From: an uncultured Clostridium sp.
GTDB lineage: Bacteria; Bacillota; Clostridia; TANB77; CAG-508
Direction of reading: 5' to 3'
DNA length: 54,922 bases
Assembly (NCBI GenBank): GCA_900554365.1
Contig: USGY01000007.1
Span: forward strand, 1 to 54,922
Below are positions 1 to 8,970 of this stretch, piece after piece; the stretch's first letter is position 1, and each line of letters opens with the position of its first letter. Made by a program: the position numbers and the translations under genes. The notes beneath the pieces are model-generated. The model searched no databases, had not been told where the DNA came from, and saw nothing but the letters and a program-made list of their open reading frames with translations.

Positions 1-68
1 GTTCAGTTGGTTAGAACGCTAGCCTGTCACGCTAGAGGTCGACGGTTCGAGCCCGTTCCAGGTCGCCA
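1..68 (+). tRNA. tRNA-Asp (GTC), 5' truncated by window edge
   Basis: The window opens inside a tRNA at the D-stem. The anticodon loop carries GTC, the T-arm has the TTCGAGC loop, and the acceptor 3' strand ends with an encoded CCA at 66-68. About nine bases (the 5' acceptor strand and two linker bases) lie upstream of the window. It is followed 24 bp later by tRNA-Phe, so the two probably share a transcript. Confidence 0.93.
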
Positions 69-92
69 TTTTTTTATCTAAAAGTAAAAAAT

Positions 93-168
<76 letters not shown>

Positions 169-187
169 ACTTATTTTGTGATTACGT

Positions 188-219
188 AAATAGAGTAGTA
201 TACATGCTGCTCTATTTTT
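188..219 (+). terminator. Rho-independent terminator of the tRNA-Asp/Phe unit
   Basis: A stem of about 12 bp (left arm 188-200, right arm 205-217, with one G-T pair) has a short loop and runs into a T-tract. It lies directly after tRNA-Phe. Confidence 0.75.
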
Positions 220-243
220 ATATTTAAAAAATGGCAAATATAA

Positions 244-272
244 TTGAAAGAAACAATAAAAAGTGATATAAT
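244..272 (+). promoter_or_regulatory. Sigma-A promoter for the 395-882 unit
   Basis: The -35 is TTGAAA (244-249) and the -10 is a perfect TATAAT (267-272), with a 17-bp spacer. It implies a transcript start near 279 and a leader of about 115 nt before the first small gene. Confidence 0.75.
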
Positions 273-278
273 AAAAAA

Positions 279-341
279 GCTAAAGGCAAAAGCCTTAAGC
301 AGTTTTCTATTTCACTAATTAGTGAGAGGAATTTCCTCAAC
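279..341 (+). promoter_or_regulatory. Structured 5' leader of unknown class
   Basis: Three self-complementary elements follow the promoter in series: a 9-bp hairpin with an AAAA loop (279-300, one mismatch), a palindrome CACTAATTAGTG and a palindrome GAGGAATTTCCTC. I do not recognise a riboswitch family. The leader may regulate the two small genes downstream, or it may only be a stable 5' end. Confidence 0.4.
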
Positions 342-394
342 CTTTTTAGTAAAACATTATAACCCTAACAACATATAAAAGGAAAGGAAAAACC

Positions 395-508
395 ATGGAA
401 AAGTTTTTCGTTTATGGAATCATCGTACCGTCACTCATCGCCTTTGGAATCTTTGCATATAAGGAAGTTTCTAAGGTGGTCAAGGGAGGCATGATGAAGA
501 ATTCATAG
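395..508 (+). CDS. Small single-span membrane protein (37 aa), unknown function
   Basis: The ATG is preceded by a good Shine-Dalgarno (AAAGGAAAGG) and follows a clear promoter. The 37 residues form one hydrophobic helix (about residues 5-22) and a short basic, Met-rich C-terminus, so this is probably a single-pass membrane peptide. Codon choice differs from most of the window: ATC, TTC, CTC, GCC and CCG appear together in a very short gene. The 114-aa gene follows after 29 bp and may be translationally coupled. I do not recognise a family. Coding status is supported by promoter, ribosome site and composition, not by homology. Confidence 0.55.
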   Translation: MEKFFVYGIIVPSLIAFGIFAYKEVSKVVKGGMMKNS

Positions 509-537
509 ATTGATTTTTCATGAAATGATGTGTTACT

Positions 538-882
538 ATGTTAAAGCATTATGCTAAACTGTTTTTTACAGAAAGCTCCTTTACAGAGGTTGAAGTAGGA
601 GACAGAAATGCTGGTTTAAAGCGTTTACCGGATAATGTACTGTTTTATCAGTTTTTCGATACAATTGAAGTGAATTTAAAAAATAAAACTATTTTGTTGG
701 TGAGAATGAATTTTTCACCGATGATATATCTGGGTGAAGAGTTTTCTGTTGAAAGATTGGAAAAGGAACATCCAGAAGAAAAAAATAGGATTATGACTAT
801 GAAACTTCAAGGGTTGAACAGGATTGTTAGAACAAAAGACAATAACTGGTATGCACTAAGAGAAGGCGACAGAGTAATCTAA
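538..882 (+). CDS. Unknown 114-aa protein in an unusual-codon unit
   Basis: This is a 114-codon frame closed by a strong terminator, lying in the transcript begun at 244-272. The product is mixed alpha/beta and soluble, with a central stretch rich in aromatic residues and a charged C-terminal half. No signal peptide, membrane span or known motif is visible. ATG 538 is the only start in the open frame but has no obvious Shine-Dalgarno, so translation may depend on coupling to the small gene ending at 508. It uses codons such as CGT and CCG more freely than neighbouring genes. The function is unknown. Confidence 0.6.
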   Translation: MLKHYAKLFFTESSFTEVEVGDRNAGLKRLPDNVLFYQFFDTIEVNLKNKTILLVRMNFSPMIYLGEEFSVERLEKEHPEEKNRIMTMKLQGLNRIVRTKDNNWYALREGDRVI

Positions 883-887
883 AAAAG

Positions 888-945
888 ACCTAATATTAAC
901 TTTTACTCTTACAAAAGAGTGATTGTTAATATTAGGTTTTTTATT
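888..945. terminator. Bidirectional terminator between convergent genes
   Basis: A perfect 13-bp inverted repeat (888-900 with 925-937) is flanked by A-runs on the left and T-runs on the right. It can therefore stop the plus-strand unit ending at 882 and the minus-strand unit ending at 944. Confidence 0.85.
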
Positions 946-2677
946 ATTTATTTTTATTTTCAAATTCGTTCATGTTATCGCCATAACGTTTAACTTTTTG
1001 AGTTGTTGTTTTTTCAAATTCTTTATCTCTAATTATAAAGTTTTTAATATGTTTATAGTTAGGAATTTTTTTGTTAACACTTGCTACGGCATCTGAAATA
1101 ACTTTCCAAACTTCTTCTTTAGTAGGAACACTTCCTTTTAAATATTCTGTAATTGCTTCAATATTTGGATAAATTTGAGCATTTACATATGTTTCGTCAT
1201 CATCTTCTTTATGAACTCCTTGAACTAAAGATTCAGAAATAAGAGGATTATCATTTAAATAATATTCAATTTCTTCTGGATAAATATTTTTTCCGTTTTT
1301 TGTAACTATAACAGATTTACATCTACCTGTAATATATAAATATCCATCGTCATCAATTTTTCCAAGATCACCTGTGTGGAACCAGCCATCAACTATAGTT
1401 TCTGCTGTTTTCTTTTCATCTTCGTAATATCCAAGCATTACATTAGGACCTTTAACAATTATTTCTCCGACACCTTCACTATTAGGACTATCAATTTTGT
1501 ATTCAACATTTGGAATAGGTAGTCCTGCAGCATCATCTCTTTGGAAGAAATCTGTATTTCCAGCAACTAAAGGTGAACATTCAGTTAATCCATAACCTTG
1601 CAAAGTGTTTAATTTTAGATTTCTAAAATCAGCTGCAATATTAGGATTTACAGGTGCAGCACCAACTATAAATACACGTAATCTTCCACCTAAAGTATTT
1701 TTAACCTTTGTTCTTACAATAGTTTTCATTATTCCAGGTAAATTGTTATATGGATTTTCATCATTATTATTTGCTCTATATTTTTCTGGCAAAGATTTAT
1801 TTAAGTTTTTAACTATATTTTTATGTAATTTCTCTAATAATAAAGGAACACATAAAATTACAGAAGGGTGAAATTCTTGCATATTTTTAGCTATGTAGCG
1901 CAAACCTTGGCAATGACAAATAGAAGCACCACTATAAATTGGAAGTAAAAAGCCTATTGTACATTCATATGTGTGATGTAAAGGTAAAATTGAGAAAAAT
2001 AAATCACTTCTTTTTACTTTTACAATTCCATATATAGATAATATATTAGAACATATATTACGTTGAGATAAACAAACTCCTTTTGCACTTCCTGTTGTTC
2101 CAGATGTAAATAATAAAACACGTAATTCATCTGGATCGACTTTTATATTATCAAAATCAACACAACCATTATTATAATCTTTTTTTCCACTTTCTAATAA
2201 AGCATCAAAATCATTTTCAAATGTTACAAATACAGTATTTTTATTTTCTAAGTTATCTTTCTTTTCTATAACACCTTTCAAATTCTTTTCATCACCTAAG
2301 ATACATACAGATTTAGAAACATTCATAAAATTTATAACATCATCAGTATGTAATTCTTTGTCAATAGGGACTACAATTCCAACAATTGATGCAGCTAAAT
2401 AAGAAACACACCAATTATATGAGTTTTTTCCTATTACAGCAATTTTTTTATTTAAAAATCCCTTTTTTATTAAGGCTGTACCTAAATTAACAATGTCATT
2501 TTTAAATTCGGCATATTTAATATATTTAATATTTCCGTCTTTATCTTTTAATTTAAATGCAGTTCTGTTACGATAAATATCTCCAGAACGATATATCATG
2601 TCTTTAAAATTTGTGACTTCCTCTGTTTTGTGATATTTCTTTTTTAATTGTTCTGCTACGTTTAATTTTTCTTTCAT
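944..2677 (-). CDS. AMP-dependent synthetase/ligase (long-chain acyl-CoA synthetase-like)
   Basis: A 577-residue member of the ANL superfamily, which adenylates a carboxylate with ATP and transfers it to CoA or another thiol. The A3 loop (LLFTSGTTGSAKG, about residue 190), the A5 motif (GYGLTECSP), and the A7/A8 region around GWFHTGDLG and ITGRCK are all present. Near the C-terminus is KTTTQKVKR, with a lysine where the A10 catalytic Lys is expected. Length and layout match FadD-like long-chain enzymes, but the substrate cannot be read from sequence. An AGGAGG site sits just upstream of the ATG. The membrane-anchored gene upstream is 21 bp away on the same strand, so the two are probably co-transcribed. 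Confidence 0.88.
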   Translation of the reverse strand: MKEKLNVAEQLKKKYHKTEEVTNFKDMIYRSGDIYRNRTAFKLKDKDGNIKYIKYAEFKNDIVNLGTALIKKGFLNKKIAVIGKNSYNWCVSYLAASIVGIVVPIDKELHTDDVINFMNVSKSVCILGDEKNLKGVIEKKDNLENKNTVFVTFENDFDALLESGKKDYNNGCVDFDNIKVDPDELRVLLFTSGTTGSAKGVCLSQRNICSNILSIYGIVKVKRSDLFFSILPLHHTYECTIGFLLPIYSGASICHCQGLRYIAKNMQEFHPSVILCVPLLLEKLHKNIVKNLNKSLPEKYRANNNDENPYNNLPGIMKTIVRTKVKNTLGGRLRVFIVGAAPVNPNIAADFRNLKLNTLQGYGLTECSPLVAGNTDFFQRDDAAGLPIPNVEYKIDSPNSEGVGEIIVKGPNVMLGYYEDEKKTAETIVDGWFHTGDLGKIDDDGYLYITGRCKSVIVTKNGKNIYPEEIEYYLNDNPLISESLVQGVHKEDDDETYVNAQIYPNIEAITEYLKGSVPTKEEVWKVISDAVASVNKKIPNYKHIKNFIIRDKEFEKTTTQKVKRYGDNMNEFENKNK

Positions 2678-2698
2678 AATATCCTCCTAAAATTACTA

Positions 2699-3553
2699 CT
2701 ACTTATATCTATAAAAAATAAAATTAGTATCTTTTTTTAATGTTATATTACCATTGTAAATTGATTTATTTTCAGTTTCCAAAGGAATATCTATAAATAC
2801 TGTGCATTTGAATTCTTGATCTAGATTATTTACTATGTATATATCAAAAGATAAACTTGTATTTATAGAATTTAATAATACTTCACATTTTTTTAATAAA
2901 GAGCCATCATATGTAATTGATTTTGATGTGTTTGTTATAGTATAGTCTGTTTTTATGTTGCTATTTACAAAACTAAGTACAATTGGATTTGCTAAATTAT
3001 TATATAATGTAGGGGTATCTAAAGATGCGTTATCATCAGATGTTATTGTAAAATCTAATTTATCATTAATTAAATTATTATCAATAATATCGCTTTTAGC
3101 AAAATTGTAAATATTCTTATAGTACAATTTAGGCTCTCCTAAAGTAGGGAGCTTAGTAAAGTTTATGTTATCAATATAAACTTTTTTTAGAGTATTTTCT
3201 AATGTCTTGTCTTTAGATGGGCTTGTAATAAAAAGTGCCATATCTGTATATTGATATAAATTTTCAATTGTAAAATTACTACTTGATGCGTTTTTATTTT
3301 TTACATCACAACTACTAAAAAAAGTAATATTTTTTATTTGAAAAACTGTGTTTTCATTTTTACTAGAAAAACTCATAATGCTTTTTTCAAATTTATTTTT
3401 CAAAAAATATTGATAACAAGTGATATTAACAAGTATTAATACAACAATAAATAAAAGTATTGTTACAATAGTTAAAATGAATTTTTTTGTATCAACATTT
3501 TTTGTGTTTTGTAGAACAACTTTTACTATATTTTTTCTCTTGTTCTTGTCCAT
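2699..3553 (-). CDS. Membrane-anchored extracytoplasmic protein, unknown function
   Basis: The 284-aa product has a basic N-terminus, one strong transmembrane helix (about residues 24-47), and then a long extracellular-type domain rich in Asn, Thr, Ser and Ile with many short beta-strand-like segments. There is no cleavable-signal or sortase motif. A GGAGG site precedes the ATG. It is the first gene of a two-gene minus-strand unit with the acyl-CoA synthetase-like gene, which may hint at a role at the membrane or envelope. I do not recognise a family. Confidence 0.7.
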   Translation of the reverse strand: MDKNKRKNIVKVVLQNTKNVDTKKFILTIVTILLFIVVLILVNITCYQYFLKNKFEKSIMSFSSKNENTVFQIKNITFFSSCDVKNKNASSSNFTIENLYQYTDMALFITSPSKDKTLENTLKKVYIDNINFTKLPTLGEPKLYYKNIYNFAKSDIIDNNLINDKLDFTITSDDNASLDTPTLYNNLANPIVLSFVNSNIKTDYTITNTSKSITYDGSLLKKCEVLLNSINTSLSFDIYIVNNLDQEFKCTVFIDIPLETENKSIYNGNITLKKDTNFIFYRYK

Positions 3554-3648
3554 AAATCCTCCTTAGTAAATCATTAATATAATAGTATAAAAATCAAATA
3601 AAATCAAGTATGAATTGTTAGTCGATAAAAATTTCCATCATTTTTAAA

Positions 3649-3677
3649 TTGACAAAAATAGTCTAAAAATGTAGAAT
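3649..3677 (+). promoter_or_regulatory. Sigma-A promoter for the wall hydrolase gene
   Basis: The -35 is TTGACA (3649-3654) and the -10 is TAGAAT (3672-3677), with a 17-bp spacer. The predicted transcript start lies only about 10 nt before the ATG at 3694, leaving a very short leader that contains AGGTGAT. Confidence 0.7.
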
Positions 3678-3693
3678 TGTATTAGGTGATAAT

Positions 3694-4941
3694 ATGAAAG
3701 CAAAAGATAAAAAAGTAAAACATACAAGAGTATCTTTAAAGAAAATAATTATTTTTTCAGTCTCTATAATTATTTTATTGTATCTTCTTGTGATTTATGA
3801 CTATTCTTTTAAAAAAGATGAAGTATATGCAAGTGAAAATTCCCCAACAACTAATAATGTAAAAATAAGTAATGCTAGTCAAATTGATGTAGAAGAAATG
3901 ATTAGTAAAAATACAAATGAAATGCAAAGGGATGAATATATAACAGAAGAAAATGATTTAGAATATATGACAAAATATAAGAATAATGAAAATTTACCCA
4001 AAGGAGTAATTCAGGTAATTCAACAGGGAAGAGAAGGAAAGCAAGAAATTACTACTAAGAAAACTATAAAAAATGGAGAAGTAATATCAGAAAATCAAGT
4101 AAATAGCAAAATTACAAAAGCCTCTGTTGATAAAATTGTAGAAGTAGGAACAGGAAGTCAAACAAATTCATATAAAGTAAAAATTGGCGATAATGTAACT
4201 ATAACAGCAGATAGAGTAAGCGTAATGACTGAACCCAATGAGAACTCAAGTAAAGTGGCAACATTAATAAAAGGAAATGAATTAAGAGTTTTAGAAATTC
4301 AAAATGAGTGGTATAAAATTACTGGTCAAGGAACAACAGGATACATAAAATCTGAAAATACAACATGTGAAAATGCCAATTCTAATGAAGAAGAAAAACA
4401 AGAAAACAAAACAAATGCAAATAATACAAAACAAGAAAATAAAATTCAGCAATTAAGTTTTGATATACAATTAAATAAACCAAGTGGATTAAGCTTAGAT
4501 CAATTTAAAAAAGTTCTTACCGATTCTAAAGATAAAAATAAAGTCTTCCAAAATAATGCGGAATATTTTTATTACATAGAAGAGCAATATAATATAAATG
4601 GACTTTTTGTTGCGGCAGTTGGAATACACGAAAGTAACTGGGGAACATCAAAAATTGCTAATCAAAAACATAATTTGTTTGGATATGGAGCATATGATTC
4701 TAATCCATACAATGGAGCATATCAATTTTCAAATTATTCTGAAAGCATAGATTTAATTTCTAGAGTATTTGTGAAATATTATATAAATCCAAAAGGTACA
4801 TCAATTTATGGTGGTGAAACAGCATCTGGAAAATACTATAACGGTGCGACTTTAAGTGGAATAAACAAAAGATATGCAACAGATAAAAACTGGGCTAATG
4901 GTGTTTATAAAAATATGCAATATTTGTATAATAAATTATAA
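3694..4941 (+). CDS. Membrane-anchored G5/SH3/glucosaminidase cell-wall hydrolase
   Basis: The 415-aa protein has an N-terminal transmembrane segment (about 17-36). A G5-like domain follows (about 95-155, around REGKQEITTKKT and the KIVEVGTG end). Next are a bacterial SH3 domain (about 163-215), a Lys/Asn/Gln-rich linker, and a C-terminal N-acetylglucosaminidase-type domain (about 285-415). The last carries the conserved AAVGIHESNWGTS segment with the expected catalytic Glu, and NLFGYGAYD. The family cleaves the glycan backbone of peptidoglycan, and G5 and SH3 domains bind wall components. It is transcribed from its own promoter, so a role in wall turnover or cell separation is likely. Confidence 0.88.
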   Translation: MKAKDKKVKHTRVSLKKIIIFSVSIIILLYLLVIYDYSFKKDEVYASENSPTTNNVKISNASQIDVEEMISKNTNEMQRDEYITEENDLEYMTKYKNNENLPKGVIQVIQQGREGKQEITTKKTIKNGEVISENQVNSKITKASVDKIVEVGTGSQTNSYKVKIGDNVTITADRVSVMTEPNENSSKVATLIKGNELRVLEIQNEWYKITGQGTTGYIKSENTTCENANSNEEEKQENKTNANNTKQENKIQQLSFDIQLNKPSGLSLDQFKKVLTDSKDKNKVFQNNAEYFYYIEEQYNINGLFVAAVGIHESNWGTSKIANQKHNLFGYGAYDSNPYNGAYQFSNYSESIDLISRVFVKYYINPKGTSIYGGETASGKYYNGATLSGINKRYATDKNWANGVYKNMQYLYNKL

Positions 4942-4948
4942 AAAATTC

Positions 4949-4977
4949 TTGCCTTTTTTAACTATTTATTGTATGAT
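4949..4977 (+). promoter_or_regulatory. Sigma-A promoter for the 5039-10023 operon
   Basis: The -35 is TTGCCT (4949-4954) and the -10 is TATGAT (4972-4977), with a 17-bp spacer. It is placed to transcribe the VirB2-like gene and the tightly spaced genes after it. Confidence 0.6.
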
Positions 4978-5038
4978 ATAGAAGTATAAGACTTTGAGAA
5001 AAAATTCACTAAAAGACTTTAGAAAGGGGCCTAAAAAC

Positions 5039-5446
5039 ATGAAAAAAACATTGCTGATATTTACTGTATTTTTAGTAATGATTGGAGTATTTTTTGCAAC
5101 GACACAAATCTACGCAGAAAATAAAGCAATTGATGAAGCAACAGAAAGTAAAATTATTGAATTAAAAGATAATGCATCTAGTTCATTAGCTGACTATCAA
5201 GACAAATATGGGTCAAATGTATATGGCTTAGTAGCATATATCTTGAATTTAGTGAGAATTTACAGTATACCACTATGCTTTTTAGGAATTGCAATAGGAG
5301 CAATTCATCAATACATAATTGGTATAAGAAAACTAGACACACTAGAAAAGGGAATGGCTTTAATAGTTAGCTTTGTAACAATATTAATAATATGCCAAAT
5401 CTTACCACTAGCGTTTGCCGTGTTTGTAAAATTTGGAAGGGGGTAA
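5039..5446 (+). CDS. TrbC/VirB2-like small membrane protein
   Basis: I chose ATG 5039, which has GAAAGGGG about 9 nt upstream; an in-frame TTG at 4994 has no ribosome site. The 135-aa product has a signal peptide ending near TQIYA (about residue 26) and an Asp/Ser-rich stretch. Two membrane helices follow (about 63-85 and 103-127), with a short basic loop IGIRKLD between them. This layout matches TrbC/VirB2 pilin-like proteins of type IV secretion, but no other secretion genes are nearby. The TadZ-like gene starts 3 bp after the stop, so the two are surely co-transcribed. The pilin assignment rests on topology and is tentative. Confidence 0.6.
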   Translation: MKKTLLIFTVFLVMIGVFFATTQIYAENKAIDEATESKIIELKDNASSSLADYQDKYGSNVYGLVAYILNLVRIYSIPLCFLGIAIGAIHQYIIGIRKLDTLEKGMALIVSFVTILIICQILPLAFAVFVKFGRG

Positions 5447-5449
5447 CAA

Positions 5450-7774
5450 ATGAAAGTCCTATTTGCTGTAAGTAATGAAGAAATTTCAGAATCTATTATA
5501 AAAAAGTATCAAAGAGAATATAAACAAATAATTTCTTATAAAAACGTTTATTACTTTAACGCAATTTTAAAAGAGATACAAAAAGATAAATCTTATGACA
5601 GAATCGTCATAAGCGAAGAGTTAGAAGCTTTTACACACACTCAATATGATCAAATTGATAAATTTATATTTGAAAAATTAGATGGAATAAGTGATGAAGC
5701 ATCAAATTCCAGAGGAAATGATATTCCAATAATTTTAATTTGTTCTGATAGAAGAGTTAAATCAGAAGAAATGCTTGTAAAATTATTTGGTATAGGTATT
5801 TATAATGCTATAATTGGAAACGACAGAAGTGTTGAAGAAGTATGTAGATTAATAAATAGACCACGTACTAAAAAAGAAGCAAAAACATATTATCAAATTG
5901 AATCTGAGAATGTTAATTATCAAAGTGAAAGCGAAAATGATGTAAGTGAAGTTGAAATTCAAAATATTTTAGCACACTATAAAAGATTAGGAAGAAATGA
6001 AGACAGATATTTAGAGAGTTTTGACAATATAGCAGCTCAATATAACGATACTCAATTACGTATCATAAGCAAATTCTTGCCTTTAAATGTAAGAGCTGTT
6101 TTGGAAGAACGTTCACCCAAATATCAACAAATAATGTCATTTAATAATAAAATTTCTGAAAAAATTAGAAAGCCTAAAGAAGAAATTGTTAATGGTACAA
6201 GCGAAACTTTATTAAAACCTAAAGACAGAGAAACAATATTGTCTAAACCAGTTGTAATACCATCAGCAGTTAATATGAATAGTGCTAAAAAATTATCAAG
6301 AGTAAGAAAAATAAATCATATAGAAAAACCTGAGCCAGTGGCAGAAACTAAAGCACAAGAACCAAGAGAAGAATTTATAACAATGCCTGGCGTAGAGGAA
6401 CAAGGAAAAGAACCAATAAGAACTGTAGTAGAGCCAGAGCCTGAACCAGTTGTAGAACCAGTAAAGAAAAGAAGAGGAAGACCAAGAAAAAATCCTCTAC
6501 CAGAAGAAAATGTTGTAGAACCTGTAAAAAGAAAAAGAGGAAGACCAAGAAAAAATACTTTACCAGAGGAAGAAAAACCATCTGTAGTGGAAGTTGAAGA
6601 ACCTAAGGCTAAAGAAAAAGAAGAGTTTGAAAACATTTTACCTGGAATTGATGAGAGCACAAGTACTTATTCACAAGAACCACAAGAAACTTATAATAGT
6701 AGAAGTATAGAACAAGAACCAGAAGAATCAATATTACCAGGAATATCATCAGAACCTCAAGAAAATAATAATGTTGGAGATTTTTATAAGAATAATGCAC
6801 CAATATATGCACAACAATCAAATAGAGAAATTCCAAGTTATGGTCCAACAACATCTGTTAATAATTTAGGAATACGTCCTGAAGAAATCGAAGAAATAGA
6901 TTTAACAAGATTATTAACACCAGGTAAGAAAATAGCAGCATTTGTTGGAACTGGAAAAAATGGAACATCATTTATTGTAAATAACTTAGCTGAATTATTA
7001 TCAACTTCAGGAGTTGATGTAGCAATATTAGATACAACACAAAATAGAAATTCTTATTATATTTATACAAAAAATGAAGAAGAACTAAGAAATACAGCTG
7101 CACATAGTATAGAAGGACTAACTAAAGGAATTGCCAAAGGTGTTGAAGTTCATAAAAACCTTACTGTGTATACAGCATTACCAGATGAAAAAGAATCAAT
7201 TTTACATACAGATAAAATATTGGAAACATTATTAAGTAAACATTCATTAATTTTAATTGATACTGATTTTAAAACGCCAATAAGATATTTTGAAAAAATC
7301 CAAGAATTATATTTAGTACAAACACTAGATGTTTTAACAATTCAACCATTAACTGCCTTTTTAAGAGAATTAAAAGCTAAAAATGTATTAGATGAAAAGA
7401 AATTAAGAATTGTGTTAAATAAAGTGGTAAAAATAAAAGGGGTTACAGATAAAACTATAATTGGTGGAATGGCATTTTATAATGATCCATCAATGTCATT
7501 TATGACAGAATTATTTGATAGAACTTTAATAAAATATATTTCTATTCCATTTGAGGAAGAGACTTATATAAAATATCTTGAAGGAGTAATAGAATGCGAA
7601 GTATCTTTAAAAGGGTATTCTAAAGCATTTTTACAATCTTTAAAAGAATTAGGAAATATGTTATATTCTGCTGGAGGAACTTATAGACCACCAACAGCTA
7701 AAGGATATGAAACCCAAAATACTTTTAGCCCAGGAATGGCACAAACATTAAATCAAATGAAAAATAATTATTAA
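5450..7774 (+). CDS. TadZ/CpaE-like ATPase with two AT-hook motifs
   Basis: The 774-aa protein has three parts. Residues 1-140 resemble the pseudo-receiver domain of TadZ/CpaE proteins (IPIILICSDRR, IYNAIIG). A long Pro/Glu/Lys-rich linker (about 225-470) holds two AT-hook cores, RRGRPRK near 341-347 and RGRPRK near 363-368, of the kind that bind the minor groove of AT-rich DNA. The C-terminal part (about 490-745) is a MinD/ParA-type fold: GTGKNGTS in the P-loop position, VAILDTTQNRNS, and LILIDTDFKTP. The P-loop departs from KGGxGKT, so ATP hydrolysis is uncertain. It lies between the VirB2-like gene and the GAF/GGDEF-like gene. A role in polar or membrane positioning, perhaps tethered to DNA, is inference. 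Confidence 0.65.
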   Translation: MKVLFAVSNEEISESIIKKYQREYKQIISYKNVYYFNAILKEIQKDKSYDRIVISEELEAFTHTQYDQIDKFIFEKLDGISDEASNSRGNDIPIILICSDRRVKSEEMLVKLFGIGIYNAIIGNDRSVEEVCRLINRPRTKKEAKTYYQIESENVNYQSESENDVSEVEIQNILAHYKRLGRNEDRYLESFDNIAAQYNDTQLRIISKFLPLNVRAVLEERSPKYQQIMSFNNKISEKIRKPKEEIVNGTSETLLKPKDRETILSKPVVIPSAVNMNSAKKLSRVRKINHIEKPEPVAETKAQEPREEFITMPGVEEQGKEPIRTVVEPEPEPVVEPVKKRRGRPRKNPLPEENVVEPVKRKRGRPRKNTLPEEEKPSVVEVEEPKAKEKEEFENILPGIDESTSTYSQEPQETYNSRSIEQEPEESILPGISSEPQENNNVGDFYKNNAPIYAQQSNREIPSYGPTTSVNNLGIRPEEIEEIDLTRLLTPGKKIAAFVGTGKNGTSFIVNNLAELLSTSGVDVAILDTTQNRNSYYIYTKNEEELRNTAAHSIEGLTKGIAKGVEVHKNLTVYTALPDEKESILHTDKILETLLSKHSLILIDTDFKTPIRYFEKIQELYLVQTLDVLTIQPLTAFLRELKAKNVLDEKKLRIVLNKVVKIKGVTDKTIIGGMAFYNDPSMSFMTELFDRTLIKYISIPFEEETYIKYLEGVIECEVSLKGYSKAFLQSLKELGNMLYSAGGTYRPPTAKGYETQNTFSPGMAQTLNQMKNNY

Positions 7775-7795
7775 AATCTAAAGGAGGAAAAATAA

Positions 7796-8953
7796 GTGAT
7801 AATAGCAGTAGTCGTAATATTGGTTTTAATCGTAATTGGACTTATATTTTACAATGTAACAATACATAAAAAAATACAAAAATTCAAAAATTTAAACCAA
7901 AAAATTACTAATTTATATGTAGTACAAGATTTTATGAATGCAATTGGGGAAACATCTACGGTAGAAGATAAGATAAAAAAGATTAACGATATTTTAATTG
8001 AAAGATATGAAATAAAATATTCGACTATAGTTGTTTTTGATGGAGCAGAATATCAAGTAAAAGCATCAAATGTAGACCCTAAACATTGGGATGCACTAAA
8101 ATCTTTACATGAATTAGACATGTTTAAAGATAGTATTGAGTCAGCAACACCGAAATATGTAACCGTAAACAATGAAAATGAAAGGCTTCCATATCAACAA
8201 ATGGAATTTGGAAGAGCTAAATCTGCTATATTTTTCCCTTTATACATAGATAATGTTTATATTGGTTATTGGATAATAGAAAGTGGAACACCACATGATT
8301 TTGATAATGTTGATACAACAGTATTAGAAGTAATAAAAGAAAATATAGTATCTGTATTAAAAACAGTAGTACATCAAAAGACATTGGAATCAATTGTTAG
8401 AAAAGATTTATTTACTGGTCTATATTCAGAAGAATACTTATATGGAGAAGGAAAAAAGGTTATAGATCAATACACTACTTCTACAATGTGTATGTTTAAA
8501 ATAACAAATATTCAACAAATAAATAAAGAACATTCTAGAGAATTAGGAAATAAAGTAATTACAGAAGTAAGTAATTTTGTAAAATCTAATTTAGCAACAG
8601 AATATATATTTGTTAGATATATGGGACCTAAATTTGTTATAGCATTTTCTGGAGTAGAAGCAGATTCAGTTGCAGACTTTTTAAATGATATAAAAGAAAA
8701 AGTAGAAGCAATGAAAATTCAATTAACTGAAGAAGAAATAAAAATGTATAAGCTAGGTGCAAATATAGATGAAAAAACAGCCAAAGGAAAATCAAGAATG
8801 GAAGAAATACTAAACAGCCAAACAGCAATACCAAAATTGAATTTTGTTATATCATCATATTATAAAGGAACAGGATTGGAAGAAGTCTTGAAAAAGATGG
8901 AACAGTACTTAGATACAGCTGATCCTAATGAAAGTGATATAACTAATATATAA
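7796..8953 (+). CDS. Membrane-anchored GAF protein with degenerate GGDEF domain
   Basis: Translation starts at GTG 7796, behind AAAGGAGG. The 385-aa product has an N-terminal membrane helix (about 1-21), a short coiled segment, a GAF-like sensor domain (about 45-195), and a GGDEF-like domain (about 200-340) opened by RKDLFTGLYS. Where active diguanylate cyclases have RYGGDEF, this protein has RYMGPKF, so cyclic-di-GMP synthesis is not expected. It may bind nucleotide or act as a scaffold. It sits 21 bp after the AT-hook ATPase and 17 bp before ireB. Confidence 0.72.
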   Translation: MIIAVVVILVLIVIGLIFYNVTIHKKIQKFKNLNQKITNLYVVQDFMNAIGETSTVEDKIKKINDILIERYEIKYSTIVVFDGAEYQVKASNVDPKHWDALKSLHELDMFKDSIESATPKYVTVNNENERLPYQQMEFGRAKSAIFFPLYIDNVYIGYWIIESGTPHDFDNVDTTVLEVIKENIVSVLKTVVHQKTLESIVRKDLFTGLYSEEYLYGEGKKVIDQYTTSTMCMFKITNIQQINKEHSRELGNKVITEVSNFVKSNLATEYIFVRYMGPKFVIAFSGVEADSVADFLNDIKEKVEAMKIQLTEEEIKMYKLGANIDEKTAKGKSRMEEILNSQTAIPKLNFVISSYYKGTGLEEVLKKMEQYLDTADPNESDITNI

Positions 8954-8970
8954 AAAGGAGGAAAAGCAGT

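Noticed and set aside
6316..6854. Minus-strand frames opposite the AT-hook/linker region
   Set aside because: They mirror the repetitive Pro/Glu/Lys codons of the plus-strand gene, lack ribosome sites and give biased Leu/Phe-rich products.
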